Of a stretch of DNA of 64,000 nucleotides, positions 1 to 10,605 are shown in pieces. The notes below the pieces were generated by a model. The model searched no databases. It was not told the origin of the DNA and saw only the letters and a list, made by a program, of their open reading frames with translations. The position numbers and the translations under genes were made by a program. Source of the DNA: Pseudaquabacterium pictum. GTDB lineage: Bacteria > Pseudomonadota > Gammaproteobacteria > Burkholderiales > Burkholderiaceae_C. Location of the stretch: assembly GCF_005403045.1 (NCBI RefSeq), contig NZ_BJCL01000006.1, positions 62,001 through 126,000 on the forward strand, in the 5' to 3' direction. Position 1 is the stretch's first letter. Each line of letters starts with the position of its first letter.

Positions 1-1
1 G

Positions 2-280
2 CTGGGTGCGGTGGCGCACGGCATCCTCGTCGATCCCAAGCGGGCGTCGATCTACCGGCCGATGGAGAGCTTCGTCAACTTCCGTGACAACTGCCGCTAC
101 ACCGCGGAGGGCGTGTCGTGCAAAGTGCCGGCCGGGCACTACTTCGTGATGGGCGACAACCGCGACAATTCCCAGGATTCCCGCTATTGGGGCTTCGTTC
201 CCGACGAGAACATCGTCGGCCGCGCCTTCATGGTGTGGATGAACTTCGGCAACCTGCGCCGCATCGGCAGCTTCGACTGA
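2..280 (+). CDS. lepB: Signal peptidase I, C-terminal part (5' end outside window)
   Basis: Last 92 residues of the membrane-bound serine/lysine peptidase that removes signal peptides from exported proteins. The frame is open from the first bases, so the catalytic Ser and Lys lie outside the window. The conserved family box [14 protein letters not shown] is plainly visible, followed by the usual short tail [17 protein letters not shown]. Two cysteines in the preceding periplasmic loop could form the disulfide seen in E. coli LepB. It is the first gene here of the lepB-DUF4845-rnc-era operon, whose order matches other Burkholderiales. Confidence 0.95.
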   Translation: MGAVAHGILVDPKRASIYRPMESFVNFRDNCRYTAEGVSCKVPAGHYFVMGDNRDNSQDSRYWGFVPDENIVGRAFMVWMNFGNLRRIGSFD

Positions 281-303
281 TGCCGCGCGTCACCCGGGGC
301 ACC

Positions 304-678
304 ATGCGCACGCCACACTGCTTTCCTGCACCGGCACCGCGCCGCGGTGTCACCCTGATCGGCCTGCTGGCCTGGGCCATCGTGGTGGGCTTTGCCGGCT
401 ACCTGCTGGTGCGGGTGGTGCCCACGGTGACCGAGTTCTACACCATCCAGAGCGTGGTCGACCGCATCGCCGCCAGCCCGGCTTCCACCGTGGCCGAGAT
501 CCGCGGCGCCTTCGACAAGCAACGCCAGGTCGATGCCACCATCACCTCGGTGCTGGGCAAGGAACTCGACATCACCAAGGAGAACGACCGGGTGGTGATC
601 AGCTTTGCCTACGAGAAGGAAATCGAACTCTTCGGCCCGGTGTTTCTGCTGATCAAGTACGCTGGGCGATCGAAGTGA
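304..678 (+). CDS. DUF4845 family protein with pilin-like N-terminus
   Basis: Small membrane-anchored protein of unknown function, about 124 residues from this start. The N-terminus has a short basic leader ending RRGVTLIGLL followed by a hydrophobic helix (about residues 15-38), which closely resembles a type IV prepilin N-terminus (G then Phe/Val-Thr-Leu-Ile). The remainder is a small alpha/beta domain. A DUF4845 gene between lepB and rnc is standard in beta- and gammaproteobacteria. Start choice: ATG 304 has GGGG just upstream; ATG 280, overlapping the lepB stop, is an alternative and would add eight residues. No Glu at position +5 of the pseudo-pilin helix is seen, so real pilin assembly is uncertain. 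Confidence 0.8.
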   Translation: MRTPHCFPAPAPRRGVTLIGLLAWAIVVGFAGYLLVRVVPTVTEFYTIQSVVDRIAASPASTVAEIRGAFDKQRQVDATITSVLGKELDITKENDRVVISFAYEKEIELFGPVFLLIKYAGRSK

Positions 679-1460
679 TGGCAGCGGCGGCCGACCGGTC
701 GGCCGGCACGCCCCCTGCACAGCCTGGAGCCATGGAACCCCGACCTGACCACCGCCCGGAGCCGCGCCTGGATGCCCTGCAGCAGCGCCTGGGCCACCGC
801 TTTGCCGACGTCTCGCTGCTGCAGCGGGCGCTCACCCACCGCAGCTTCGGCGCCGACCACAACGAGCGGCTGGAATTCCTGGGCGATGCGGTGCTGGCGA
901 TGGCGGTCTCCGCGCTGCTGTACGAGCGCTTCTCCGCGTCGGACGAAGGCGACCTGACCCGCGTGCGCGCCCACCTGGTGCGCGAGGACAGCCTGCACCG
1001 CGCCGCCCTGGTGCTGGGCCTGCCCGAGGCGCTGCGCCTGTCCGAGGGTGAGGCCCGTGGCGGTGGTGCGCAGCGGCCATCCATCCTGGCCGATGCGGTG
1101 GAGGCGCTGCTCGGCGCGCTCTACCTCGACGGCGGCCTGCCGGCAGCCACCCGCCTGGTGCGGGCGCTGTTCGGCGAGCTGATCTCCAGCACCGAAGCCG
1201 ACAGCTGGAGCAAGGACGCCAAGACCGAGCTGCAGGAGTGGCTGCAGGCCCGCAAGCTGGCGGTGCCCAGCTACCGCATCCTGGCCACCCGCGGCCAGGC
1301 CCATGCCCAGACCTTCGAGGTCGAATGCGCCGTGCCCACACTGGGCCTGGCCGAGCAGGGCGAGGGCCGATCGCGTCGCAGTGCCGAGCAGGAGGCCGCC
1401 CGCCGCATGCTCGGCCGCCTGAAGGCCAGCGACAAGCCTGGCAGCCCCCTGAGGAACTGA
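678..1460 (+). CDS. rnc: Ribonuclease III
   Basis: Endonuclease that cleaves double-stranded RNA in rRNA precursor processing and mRNA decay. The signature [12 protein letters not shown], with the metal-binding Glu and Asp, sits in the N-terminal nuclease domain; a second metal-site segment reads [20 protein letters not shown]-terminal double-stranded-RNA-binding domain begins near [14 protein letters not shown] 678 overlaps the stop of the upstream gene. GTG 675 and ATG 732 are alternatives; the last would give about 242 residues, nearer the usual family length. The gene is followed directly by era, as in most proteobacteria, so the two are probably co-transcribed. Confidence 0.95.
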   Translation: MAAAADRSAGTPPAQPGAMEPRPDHRPEPRLDALQQRLGHRFADVSLLQRALTHRSFGADHNERLEFLGDAVLAMAVSALLYERFSASDEGDLTRVRAHLVREDSLHRAALVLGLPEALRLSEGEARGGGAQRPSILADAVEALLGALYLDGGLPAATRLVRALFGELISSTEADSWSKDAKTELQEWLQARKLAVPSYRILATRGQAHAQTFEVECAVPTLGLAEQGEGRSRRSAEQEAARRMLGRLKASDKPGSPLRN

Positions 1461-1461
1461 C

Positions 1462-2397
<936 letters not shown>

Positions 2398-2399
2398 CC

Positions 2400-3185
2400 G
2401 TGGCCAGCAGCCGGTCCGCGCCCCAGCCCGCGTTTGTGCTCCACCAGTGGGACTGGAGCGAGACCAGCCTGATCCTCGACCTGTTCACCCGTGAGCAGGG
2501 CCGCCTGGCGGCGGTGGCCAAGGGCGCCAAGCGGCCGTATTCGCAGCTGCGGCCGGTGCTGATGCCCTTCCAGCGCCTGCTGGTGCTGACCACCCGGCCC
2601 AAGGCCGCCAGCACAGACGAACATGCCGACATCCTGCTGCTGCGCTCGGCCGAGTACGCCGGCGCCGGCGCCGCGCTGCCGCCGGCCCGGCTGTTCCCGG
2701 GCTTCTACCTCAACGAGCTGCTGATGAAGCTGCTGGCCCGGGGCGACCCGCACCCGGCGCTGTTCGACGCCTATGCCGATGCGCTGCAGGCCTTGGCAGT
2801 GGCACCGGATGAGGCGCCGCTGCGCGCCTTCGAGCTGCTGCTGCTGCGCGAGACCGGCCTGCTGCCCGAGCTGTCGCGCACCACCACCACGCAGGAGCCG
2901 GTGCGGCCGGGCCAGCACTACCGCCTCAGCGGCGACAGCGGCCTGGTGGTGGCCGCCGATGAAGCCGCCAGACTGCCCGGCAGCCTGTGCCTGGCCCTGC
3001 AGGCCGCGCTGGATGCCGACGACCGCCCGGCGCTGCGCCGGGCCTGCCAGGGCGGGCTGCCGGCCTTGCGGGCGCAGCTGCGGGCGCTGCTTCACTATCA
3101 TCTGGGCGCGCCGGCGCTGCGCACCCGCCAGCTGATGCTGGACGTGCGCCGCCTGCTCGACGCGCCCGCGCCGCCCTCCACCTGA
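2400..3185 (+). CDS. recO: DNA repair protein RecO
   Basis: RecFOR-pathway protein that helps load RecA onto SSB-coated single-stranded DNA. The N-terminal OB-fold is recognisable in AFVLHQWDWSETSLILDLFT and GRLAAVAKGAKRP, followed by the helical domain with PARLFPGFYLNELLMKLL. The product is 261 residues, normal for the family. The GTG start lies three bases after the era stop, implying translational coupling. The cysteine zinc cluster found in some RecO proteins is absent, as is usual in proteobacteria. Confidence 0.92.
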   Translation: MASSRSAPQPAFVLHQWDWSETSLILDLFTREQGRLAAVAKGAKRPYSQLRPVLMPFQRLLVLTTRPKAASTDEHADILLLRSAEYAGAGAALPPARLFPGFYLNELLMKLLARGDPHPALFDAYADALQALAVAPDEAPLRAFELLLLRETGLLPELSRTTTTQEPVRPGQHYRLSGDSGLVVAADEAARLPGSLCLALQAALDADDRPALRRACQGGLPALRAQLRALLHYHLGAPALRTRQLMLDVRRLLDAPAPPST

Positions 3186-3197
3186 CACCGGGCCCCC

Positions 3198-3989
3198 ATG
3201 AACCCCCTCGTCGCACCTGAAGCCCATGCCCGGCCGCACCGCACCGCGCTGTCGGTCAACGTCAACAAGATCGCGCTGCTGCGCAACACCCGGCACATCG
3301 GCATCCCCGATGTGGTGAAGCTGTCGCGCCAGGCGCTGGAGGCCGGCGCCCAGGGCATCACCGTGCATCCACGTCCCGATGCGCGCCACATCCGCACCCA
3401 GGACGTGCACGATCTGCATGCCCTGATGCAGCAGTGGCCCGAGGCCGAGTACAACATCGAGGGCAACCCGTTCCACAACCTGATGGGCTTTGTGCGCGCG
3501 CTGCGGCCCCACCAGGTCACCTTCGTGCCCGACAGCGAAGACCAGTTCACCAGCGACCATGGCTGGCGCTTTCCGGAGGATGCCGCCCGCCTGCAGCCGC
3601 TGATCGACGAGGCCCGGGCGCTGGGTGTGCGGGTCAGCCTGTTCATGGACCCGCTGCCCGACCAGATGGCCGCCGCCCGCGCCACCGGCGCCGAGCGGGT
3701 GGAGCTCTACACCGAGGCCTATGCCAGCGCCCACGGCACGCCGCAGGGCGCCGCCATGCTGGCGCGCTACACCGCCGCGGCCGAGGCCGCGCTGGCGGCC
3801 GGCCTGGAGATCAATGCCGGCCACGACCTGAACCGCGACAACCTCACCGAGTTCCTGCGTGCCGTGCCCGGCGTGCTGGAGGTGTCGATCGGCCATGCGC
3901 TGATCGCCGATGCGCTGGAGCTGGGCCTCACCGAGACGATCCGCGACTACCAGCGCTGCATCCAGAACGCTTTCGCAAGACCCGCATGA
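3198..3989 (+). CDS. pdxJ: Pyridoxine 5'-phosphate synthase PdxJ
   Basis: Condenses 1-deoxy-D-xylulose 5-phosphate with 3-amino-1-hydroxyacetone phosphate in the DXP-dependent vitamin B6 pathway. TIM-barrel features include [15 protein letters not shown] near the N-terminus, [21 protein letters not shown], and INAGHDLN with [15 protein letters not shown] near the C-terminus. The 263-residue length fits the family. The stop overlaps the acpS start by 4 nt, a pdxJ-acpS coupling conserved in many proteobacteria. Confidence 0.96.
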   Translation: MNPLVAPEAHARPHRTALSVNVNKIALLRNTRHIGIPDVVKLSRQALEAGAQGITVHPRPDARHIRTQDVHDLHALMQQWPEAEYNIEGNPFHNLMGFVRALRPHQVTFVPDSEDQFTSDHGWRFPEDAARLQPLIDEARALGVRVSLFMDPLPDQMAAARATGAERVELYTEAYASAHGTPQGAAMLARYTAAAEAALAAGLEINAGHDLNRDNLTEFLRAVPGVLEVSIGHALIADALELGLTETIRDYQRCIQNAFARPA

Positions 3990-4387
3990 TCTTCGGCATC
4001 GGCACCGACATCTGCGACATCCGCCGCCTGCGGGCCACGCTGGAGCGCCGTGGTGACCGCTTTGCCGAGAAGGTGCTGGGACCCAGCGAGCTGCAGGTCT
4101 TCCACGCCCGGCGCGCCCGTGTCGATGTGCGTGGCACCGCCTACCTGGCCACCCGCTTCTCGGCCAAGGAAGCCTTCTCCAAGGCCATCGGCATGGGGAT
4201 GCGCATGCCGATGACCTGGCGCGCCTGCGAGATCCTCAACCACCCCAGCGGCGCGCCATACATCCGCCTGCATGGCGCGCTGGCCGAGTGGTTCAGCCAG
4301 CGCGGCCTGCGCGCCCATGTCACCGTCACCGACGAGACCGACTACGCCGCCTCGTTCGTCGTCGTCGAGTCCACTCCCTCAGCCTGA
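3986..4387 (+). CDS. acpS: Holo-[acyl-carrier-protein] synthase
   Basis: Transfers the 4'-phosphopantetheine group from coenzyme A to apo-ACP. The N-terminal motif [14 protein letters not shown] supplies the Mg-binding Asp, and [12 protein letters not shown] contains the second conserved acidic/lysine pair. The product is 133 residues, normal for the family. ATG 3986 overlaps the pdxJ stop as ATGA. A long open frame extends upstream but is an out-of-frame shadow of pdxJ. Confidence 0.95.
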   Translation: MIFGIGTDICDIRRLRATLERRGDRFAEKVLGPSELQVFHARRARVDVRGTAYLATRFSAKEAFSKAIGMGMRMPMTWRACEILNHPSGAPYIRLHGALAEWFSQRGLRAHVTVTDETDYAASFVVVESTPSA

Positions 4388-4399
4388 AAGACCTTTCCC

Positions 4400-5461
4400 A
4401 TGTCCTTCGACCTCGACAACGGCCACGCCCCGGTGGTGCTGGACATCGCCGGCACCACCCTCAACGCCGACGACCGCCGCCGCCTGCAGCACCCGCTGAC
4501 CGGCGGGCTGATCCTGTTCGCCCGCAACTGGGAGCACCGCGCCCAGCTCACCGCGCTGACGGCCGAGATCAAGGCCATCCGGCCCGATGTGCTCATCTGC
4601 GTGGACCATGAAGGCGGCCGGGTGCAGCGCTTCCGGAGCGACGGCTTCACCCACCTGCCGCCGATGCGGGTGCTGGGCGACCTGTGGATGCGCGACGCGC
4701 TGGCCGCCACCGATGCCGCCACCGCCTGCGGCCATGTGCTGGGCGCCGAGCTGCGCGCCTGCGGCGTCGACCTGAGCTTCACCCCGGTGCTCGACCTGGA
4801 CCATGGCGGCAGCAGCGTGATCGGCGACCGCGCCTTCCACCGCGATGCCCGCGTGGCCACGATGCTGGCCAAGAGCCTGATGCACGGCCTGCTGCTGGCC
4901 GGCATGGCCAACTGCGGCAAGCATTTCCCCGGCCACGGCTTCGTCAAGGCAGACAGCCACCTGGCGCTGCCGGTGGACAAGCGCTCGCTGAAGGCCATCC
5001 TGGCCGATGACGCCAAGCCGTACGACTGGCTGTCGACCAGCCTGGCCAGCGTGATGCCGGCGCATGTGGTCTACCCCAAGGTGGATGCGCTGCCGGCCGG
5101 CTTCTCCGAGCGCTGGCTCAAGCAGATCCTGCGTGTCGACCTGGGCTTCCAGGGCGCGATCTTCAGCGACGACCTCAGCATGGAGGGCGCCAAGGTGGCT
5201 GGCAGCGCGGTGGATGGCGCGCTGGCCGCCCTGAACGCCGGCTGCGACATGGTGCTGCTGTGCAACCAGTCCATCGACGGTGGCCAGGCGGTGGATGCCC
5301 TGCTCGACGGCCTGCAGGCCGCCCAGGCCGACGGCCGCTGGCGGCCCGACGGCGACAGCGAGGCCCGTCGGCTGGACCTGCTGCCGCTGACGCCGCCCCT
5401 GCCCTGGGACGAGCTGATGCACCAGCCCGCCTACCAGCACGCGCTGGAAAAACTCCCCTGA
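4400..5461 (+). CDS. nagZ: Beta-N-acetylhexosaminidase NagZ
   Basis: Cytoplasmic glycoside hydrolase family 3 enzyme that removes N-acetylglucosamine from muropeptides during peptidoglycan recycling. The conserved KHFPGHG loop with the catalytic His is present (about residue 175), as is the nucleophile region SDDLSMEGA (Asp about residue 256). There is no signal peptide, consistent with cytoplasmic NagZ. It lies 12 nt after acpS and closes this operon; its stop is 4 nt from the stop of the convergent aminopeptidase gene. Confidence 0.95.
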   Translation: MSFDLDNGHAPVVLDIAGTTLNADDRRRLQHPLTGGLILFARNWEHRAQLTALTAEIKAIRPDVLICVDHEGGRVQRFRSDGFTHLPPMRVLGDLWMRDALAATDAATACGHVLGAELRACGVDLSFTPVLDLDHGGSSVIGDRAFHRDARVATMLAKSLMHGLLLAGMANCGKHFPGHGFVKADSHLALPVDKRSLKAILADDAKPYDWLSTSLASVMPAHVVYPKVDALPAGFSERWLKQILRVDLGFQGAIFSDDLSMEGAKVAGSAVDGALAALNAGCDMVLLCNQSIDGGQAVDALLDGLQAAQADGRWRPDGDSEARRLDLLPLTPPLPWDELMHQPAYQHALEKLP

Positions 5462-5465
5462 CGGA

Positions 5466-6845
5466 TCAGCCGTAGCGCTGCTGCAGCCAGGCCAGCAGCG
5501 TGCGGATCGTCTGCGCCTCGCCGCCGGCGGGGCGGCCGGGTCGGCTGGCGTCGTTCCAGGCGAACAGGTCGATGTGCAGCCAGTCGATGTCGGCGGGCAC
5601 GAAGTCTTCCAGGAACAGCGCCGCGTTGATGGCGCCGGCCTGCGGCCCGCGGCCGGTGTTGACGATGTCGGCGATGTCGCTCTCGATGCCGCCGTGGTAG
5701 CCCGCCCACAGCGGCAGGTGCCACAGCGGATCGTGCCGGGCCAGGCCCAGGTCGACGATGTCGCGCGCGGTCTGCATGTCACGGCAGAACAGCGCCGGCA
5801 GCTGGCCACCCAGTGCCACCCGGGCCGCGCCGGTCAGCGTGGCCAGGTCGATGATCAGGTCAGGCTGCGCTTCGGCGGCGTAGGCCAGTGCATCGCACAG
5901 GATCACCCGGCCCTCGGCGTCGGTGTTGCCGATCTCGATGTGCAGGCCGGCGCGGGTCTTGAACACATCACCGGGCCGGTACGCATTGCCCGAGATCGCG
6001 TTCTCCACCGCCGGGATCAGCAGCGTCAGCTGCACCGGCAGCTTCAGCCCCATCACCAGGCTGGCCAGGCCCAGGGCGTTGGCGCCGCCGCCCATGTCCT
6101 TCTTCATCTGGCGCATGCCCTCGGGGCCCTTGATGTCCAGGCCGCCGGAATCGAAGCACACACCCTTGCCGACGATGGTGAGCTTCGGATCCTTCGGTGA
6201 GCCCCAGCGCAACTCGATCAGCCGCGGCGCCCGCGCCGCGTCCGCCGCCCGGCCCACGGCGTGGATGGCCGGGAATCCGGCCTTCAGCAGCGCGTCGCCC
6301 ACCGTCTGCTTGAACTTGGCGCCGTGCGCCTTGGCCACCGTCTGCACGGCAGCAGCCAGGTCGGCCGGGCCCAGGTGCTCGGCCGGGGTGTTGACCAGAT
6401 CACGGGTGTGGGCGATGGCAGCCGCCAGCAGCAGGCCCTGGCGGGCGGCTTCGCTGGGCGGCAGCAGCAGTTCGGCTGGTGCGCGGCGGGCCGGCTTGTA
6501 GCGGGTGAAGCTGTAGCCGCCCAGCGCCCATGACAGCGCGGCGGCACCGGCGTCGGCGCCGAAGCCGCCGTCACCCAGGCCGTAGCGGCCGGCCGGCAGG
6601 GCCTTGGGCAGGGCCGACAGCGCATACGGATGGTCAACTGCCCGCACGCCGGCCCACACCGCCTGCAGCCCGCCCTGGTCATCGGGCAGCAGCGCATGGG
6701 TGTCCGGCGCGCCGGTGAAGCCCACGGTGTCCAGCCACTGCCGCTGGGCGGCGGGCAGGCTGGCGGTGTGGGCCGCCAGGTGGGCCCGGTCGGTCAGGTG
6801 CACGGGGATGCAGGCGGGCGAGGGCTTCTTCAGGGTGACGGTCAT
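5466..6845 (-). CDS. M17 leucyl aminopeptidase family protein
   Basis: Cytoplasmic di-metal aminopeptidase of the PepA/PepB family, 459 residues. The family signature NTDAEGR is intact, as are the metal-site segments VGKGVCFDSGGLDIK and KKDMGGGAN. The N-terminal domain is short and divergent, so this looks like the M17 form of about 450-460 residues common in Burkholderiales, not the 500-residue PepA. It sits downstream of rne but is separated from it by a rho-independent terminator. Substrate preference cannot be read from the sequence. Confidence 0.9.
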   Translation of the reverse strand: MTVTLKKPSPACIPVHLTDRAHLAAHTASLPAAQRQWLDTVGFTGAPDTHALLPDDQGGLQAVWAGVRAVDHPYALSALPKALPAGRYGLGDGGFGADAGAAALSWALGGYSFTRYKPARRAPAELLLPPSEAARQGLLLAAAIAHTRDLVNTPAEHLGPADLAAAVQTVAKAHGAKFKQTVGDALLKAGFPAIHAVGRAADAARAPRLIELRWGSPKDPKLTIVGKGVCFDSGGLDIKGPEGMRQMKKDMGGGANALGLASLVMGLKLPVQLTLLIPAVENAISGNAYRPGDVFKTRAGLHIEIGNTDAEGRVILCDALAYAAEAQPDLIIDLATLTGAARVALGGQLPALFCRDMQTARDIVDLGLARHDPLWHLPLWAGYHGGIESDIADIVNTGRGPQAGAINAALFLEDFVPADIDWLHIDLFAWNDASRPGRPAGGEAQTIRTLLAWLQQRYG

Positions 6846-6890
6846 GGGCGTTGGGAAGGGCGTGCGACGCAGGGCTCTGCATCGTGCATG

Positions 6891-6922
6891 AAAAACGCCG
6901 CCACGGCGGGGCCGGGCGGCGT
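6891..6922 (-). terminator. Rho-independent terminator of rne
   Basis: On the minus strand the arms ACGCCGCC and GGCGGCGT enclose a 12-nt loop and run straight into a T tract (AAAAA at 6891-6895 on the plus strand). It lies about 27 nt after the rne stop, in the correct orientation. Confidence 0.8.
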
Positions 6923-6948
6923 GCAGGGATGGCCGTGCGCGGGGCGCG

Positions 6949-9927
6949 TCAGGCGGCCGGCGGGGCGCTCTGCTCGAACGGCAGCTTCAGCTGCGACAAG
7001 TCCTTGCGGGTCTCCACCAGCACCAGCGGGCCCTCGTCGATCACCACCAGCGGCTTGCGTTCACGCGGCACGTGGATCGGTGCCGGCTCGGCGGCCATCG
7101 CGGCCTGGGCAGCGCGGATCTTCTCGCCATCGCTGTTGACCCACTGCAGGCCCGAGGCCTCGGCCAGGCGCTGCAGGTCGTCCATCGGCAGCACGAAGGG
7201 CGCGACCTTGGGCAGTGCGCGGGGCTGGGCGGCCGGTGCGGCGCTGGCGGCGGCCGGCGGTGCCACGGGGGCGGCCACCACAGGCGCTGCCTGGGCGACC
7301 GGCTCCGCGACGGCATCGGCCAGTGCCACCGTCTCGCCGGCGGTGGCTGCTGCAGCCTCGGCGACGGTCTCGGCCGGCGCATCGGTGGCCGGCTCGGCTG
7401 CGATCGGCTGGCCGTTCTCGTCCAGCAGCGCGCGCTCACGGCGGTTGCGGTCGCGGCCACGGCCGCGGCGGCGGCCGCCTTCGCGCTCGCCGCCCTCGGC
7501 TGCGTCGCCCGGCTCGGTGCTGACAGGCTCGGCGGCCACATCGGCAGCGTCGCCGGTCTCGGCGCGGGCAGGTGCCTCGGTGGTGGCGTCAGCGGCCGGC
7601 AGGCCGTCGACGGCCAGATCGGCACCGGATTCGTCACGGCCACCGCGGCCACCGCGGCGGCGGCGGCGGCGGCGCTGCTCGTCGCCAGCCGCATCGCTGC
7701 CCTCGGCGGCGGCTGCGTCCGGCACGGCGCCGTCGGCCAGCGGCAGGGCGGTGTCGGTCAGCTCGGCCGGGCGCGGTTCGCGCTCAGGGCGCGGCGGGCG
7801 GCGCACGGCCTCGGTGCTGGCGCTGCCATCGGCGCGCAGCGCGGCATCGGCCTCGGCCGGGCGCTCATTGCGGCGGCCGTCACGGCGGCCTTCGCCGCGG
7901 GGTTCCCCACGCTCCGCACGGTCGGCACGCGGGCCGCGCTCGGGGCGGTCGCCCCGGGCCTCGGCCGGCTTGCCGTCGCGGCCGCGGCCGCCACGGTCAC
8001 CGCGCTCGCCGCGGTTGCCACGGTCGGGCCGGTCACGGCGGCCGTCGGGGCGGGCTTCACGCTTGTCGGACTCGACCGGTGCGGCCGGCGTGGCCACCAC
8101 GGCCGGTGCCGGGGCCGGGGCGGGCGCGGCCACCGGGGCCGGCGCGGCACCGCCGAACAGCTTCTTCACCCAGCCGAAGAAGCCGCTGCCGGCGGCCGGC
8201 GCGGGCGGCTGCGCCACCCAGGTGGGCGCGGCAGGGGCTGCTGGGGCAGCGGCGGGTGCGCTGGTCGCCACCGGTGCGGCGGCCTTGGCAGCCACCGGCT
8301 CGGGCTTGGGCGCGGCCACCGGCGCCGGCTGGTCGGGCAGCACGCCCTTGATCACCGGCTCCTGCTTGGGCTTGCTCTTCTCGCGCCGGGTGATGCCGAC
8401 CTCGTCGTCCGGCTCCTCGATCATCGTGTAGCTGGCCTGCAGGTTCTCCAGCCGCGGGTCGTCGTGGCGCAGGCGCTCGAGCTTGTAGTTCGGCGTCTCC
8501 AGGTGCTTGTTGGGCACCAGCAGCACGGTGCAGCGCTGCTTCAGCTCGATCTTGGTGATCTCGGTGCGCTTCTCGTTCAGCAGGAAGCTGGTCACCTCCA
8601 CCGGCACCTGCACATGCACGGCGGCGGTGTTGTCCTTCAGCGTCTCTTCCTGGATGATCCGCAGGATCTGCAGAGCCGACGACTCGGTGTCGCGGATGTG
8701 GCCGGTGCCGTTGCAGCGCGGGCAGGTGATGTGGTTGCCCTCGCTCAGCGCCGGGCGCAGGCGCTGGCGGCTGAGTTCGAGCAGACCGAACTTCGAGATC
8801 GAGCTGAACTGCACCCGGGCGCGGTCCTGGCGCATCGCGTCACGCAGGCGCTGCTCCACCTCGCGGCGGTTCTTGCTCTCCTCCATGTCGATGAAGTCGA
8901 CGACGATCAGGCCGCCGAGGTCGCGCAGCCGCATCTGGCGGGCGATTTCATCGGCCGCTTCCAGGTTGGTGCGGGTGGCGGTTTCCTCGATGTCGCCGCC
9001 CCGGGTGGCACGCGCCGAGTTCACGTCCACGCTGACCAGCGCTTCGGTGTGGTCGATCACGATGGCGCCGCCGGCCGGCAGGTTCACCGTGCGGCTGAAG
9101 GCGGTCTCGATCTGGTGCTCGATCTGGAAGCGCGAGAACAGCGCCGCGTCGTCGCGGTAGCGCTTCACACGGGATGCCGACTCCGGCATCACGTGGTTCA
9201 TGAACTGCTGCGCCTGATCGTAGATGTCGTCGGTATCGATCAGGATCTCGCCGATATCGGACGTGAAGTAGTCGCGGATGGCGCGGATGACCAGCGATGA
9301 TTCCTGGTAGATCAGGAACGCGCCCTTGCCCGCCTTGGCCGCGCCGTCGATGGCGCTCCAGAGCTTGAGCATGTAGTTCAGGTCCCACTGGAGCTCAGGC
9401 GCCGAGCGGCCGATGCCGGCGGTGCGGGCGATCAGGCTCATGCCCTTGGGGTACTCGAGCTGGTCGAGGTTTTCCTTCAGCTCTTCCCGGTCTTCGCCTT
9501 CGATGCGGCGTGACACGCCGCCGCCACGCGGGTTGTTGGGCATCAGCACCAGGTAGCGGCCGGCCAGGCTGACGAAGGTCGTCAGCGCCGCGCCCTTGTT
9601 GCCGCGTTCTTCCTTTTCCACCTGGACCAGCAGTTCCTGGCCCTCGCGGATCGCCTCCTTGATGGTGGCGTTCTTGGCTTCCACGCCTTCGCGGAAGTAC
9701 TGTTTGGAGATTTCCTTGAACGGCAGGAAACCGTGGCGATCTTCGCCGTACTCCACGAAGCAGGCCTCCAGCGAGGGCTCCACCCGCGTGACCACGGCCT
9801 TGTAGATGTTGCCCTTGCGCTGCTCGCGCCCCTCGATCTCGGTTTCGAAGTCGAGCAGTTTCTGCCCGTCGACGATCGCCAGGCGCCGCTCTTCCGGCTG
9901 CGTGGCATTGATCAGCATGCGTTTCAT
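6949..9927 (-). CDS. rne: Ribonuclease E
   Basis: Essential endoribonuclease for mRNA decay and for rRNA and tRNA processing, and scaffold of the degradosome; 992 residues. The N-terminal catalytic half begins [20 protein letters not shown] and contains the S1 domain (about residues 38-120), the catalytic segment VVDFIDMEE in the DNase-I-like domain, and the zinc link CPRCNGTG near residue 400. The C-terminal half is low-complexity, rich in Ala/Pro and Arg-Gly-Asp-Arg repeats (R/G/D tracts around plus-strand 7440-8060), as expected of a disordered RNA- and protein-binding scaffold. It ends in a short conserved-looking block, [11 protein letters not shown] 9927 is chosen because GGAG precedes it and the family N-terminus starts there; an in-frame extension to 9981 has no support. 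Confidence 0.96.
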   Translation of the reverse strand: MKRMLINATQPEERRLAIVDGQKLLDFETEIEGREQRKGNIYKAVVTRVEPSLEACFVEYGEDRHGFLPFKEISKQYFREGVEAKNATIKEAIREGQELLVQVEKEERGNKGAALTTFVSLAGRYLVLMPNNPRGGGVSRRIEGEDREELKENLDQLEYPKGMSLIARTAGIGRSAPELQWDLNYMLKLWSAIDGAAKAGKGAFLIYQESSLVIRAIRDYFTSDIGEILIDTDDIYDQAQQFMNHVMPESASRVKRYRDDAALFSRFQIEHQIETAFSRTVNLPAGGAIVIDHTEALVSVDVNSARATRGGDIEETATRTNLEAADEIARQMRLRDLGGLIVVDFIDMEESKNRREVEQRLRDAMRQDRARVQFSSISKFGLLELSRQRLRPALSEGNHITCPRCNGTGHIRDTESSALQILRIIQEETLKDNTAAVHVQVPVEVTSFLLNEKRTEITKIELKQRCTVLLVPNKHLETPNYKLERLRHDDPRLENLQASYTMIEEPDDEVGITRREKSKPKQEPVIKGVLPDQPAPVAAPKPEPVAAKAAAPVATSAPAAAPAAPAAPTWVAQPPAPAAGSGFFGWVKKLFGGAAPAPVAAPAPAPAPAVVATPAAPVESDKREARPDGRRDRPDRGNRGERGDRGGRGRDGKPAEARGDRPERGPRADRAERGEPRGEGRRDGRRNERPAEADAALRADGSASTEAVRRPPRPEREPRPAELTDTALPLADGAVPDAAAAEGSDAAGDEQRRRRRRRGGRGGRDESGADLAVDGLPAADATTEAPARAETGDAADVAAEPVSTEPGDAAEGGEREGGRRRGRGRDRNRRERALLDENGQPIAAEPATDAPAETVAEAAAATAGETVALADAVAEPVAQAAPVVAAPVAPPAAASAAPAAQPRALPKVAPFVLPMDDLQRLAEASGLQWVNSDGEKIRAAQAAMAAEPAPIHVPRERKPLVVIDEGPLVLVETRKDLSQLKLPFEQSAPPAA

Positions 9928-10563
9928 GTGCACTCCAGTCCCGCACGGGCCCGCCAAGGCGGGCACGCGCTGTCTGACCACCGGCCTGACGTCAGTGCGT
10001 CAAGGCAGGCGATCCATTCCGATGCACGAGAAACGGGAAACGGCCGGAGTACGAATCGCCCTGGGCTGCAGTGACCGAATGGCGGTCAGGGATGCAGCGG
10101 GGCCGCGTGCGGCGAAGCGGTGGGGGTGGGCGGCGCCGCATTTCCCCACCCGCGCGCGGTGCGCGCAGGCATCACACCACCGGCGGGCGCTGCCGCACCG
10201 GCCGGTGGCCGGGGCTGCGCCTGGCTGCCGGACGGGTCGTCCAGCAGCTGCAGGTGGGTGGGTGGGAGGGGCGGCATGCAGACCCTGTGGGCTTCGACGC
10301 GGACGGCAGGCCACCACAACAGGGTGATCTGCCGTCCATGAGCTTTTGATCTTCCCTGTGACGGGACGGCTGTGACGACGTGTCTCTTCCAGCGGGCCAA
10401 CGGGGCCGCCGCATCACTTGGGGGACTGCGGCCTGCCGCGCGGACGCCACTGTTGCATCAACGCTTTTGAGCGCCTGTGACGGCGCCCACCGACGATAGA
10501 CCCGCACCTGCCCGGGTAAACTCTGAAAAATCAAGCACTTACGGCCCAATCGTGGCTCGGATC
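9928..10563 (-). promoter_or_regulatory. Long untranslated leader of rne
   Basis: No gene is supported in the roughly 680 bp between rne and rluC. Reading toward rne there are two clear inverted repeats: arms of 9 bp (GGACGGCAG at 10301-10309 and CTGCCGTCC at 10329-10337), and arms of 7 bp with a 2-nt loop (GCCCGCC at 9949-9955 and GGCGGGC at 9958-9964), the latter about 20 nt before the start codon. RNase E in E. coli autoregulates through a long structured 5' leader; a similar role is inferred here and not proven. Confidence 0.55.
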
Positions 10564-10569
10564 ATTATA
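10564..10569 (-). promoter_or_regulatory. Candidate -10 box for rne (possibly shared with rluC)
   Basis: The minus strand reads TATAAT, a perfect -10 hexamer and very rare in this GC-rich DNA. The -35 region is poor. The plus strand of the same bases reads TTATAA, so the site could also serve rluC, whose start is about 36 nt away. If used, rne would have a leader of about 630 nt. Confidence 0.45.
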
Positions 10570-10605
10570 AGCAGCAAACCCGCGGCGTCCCGAGGTGATC
10601 CCACC

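Noticed and set aside
7072-9300. Open frame of 742 codons on the plus strand opposite rne
   Set aside because: It is antisense to the RNase E coding sequence; the Gly/Ala/Arg-rich product is the usual shadow of a GC-rich gene, with no family features.
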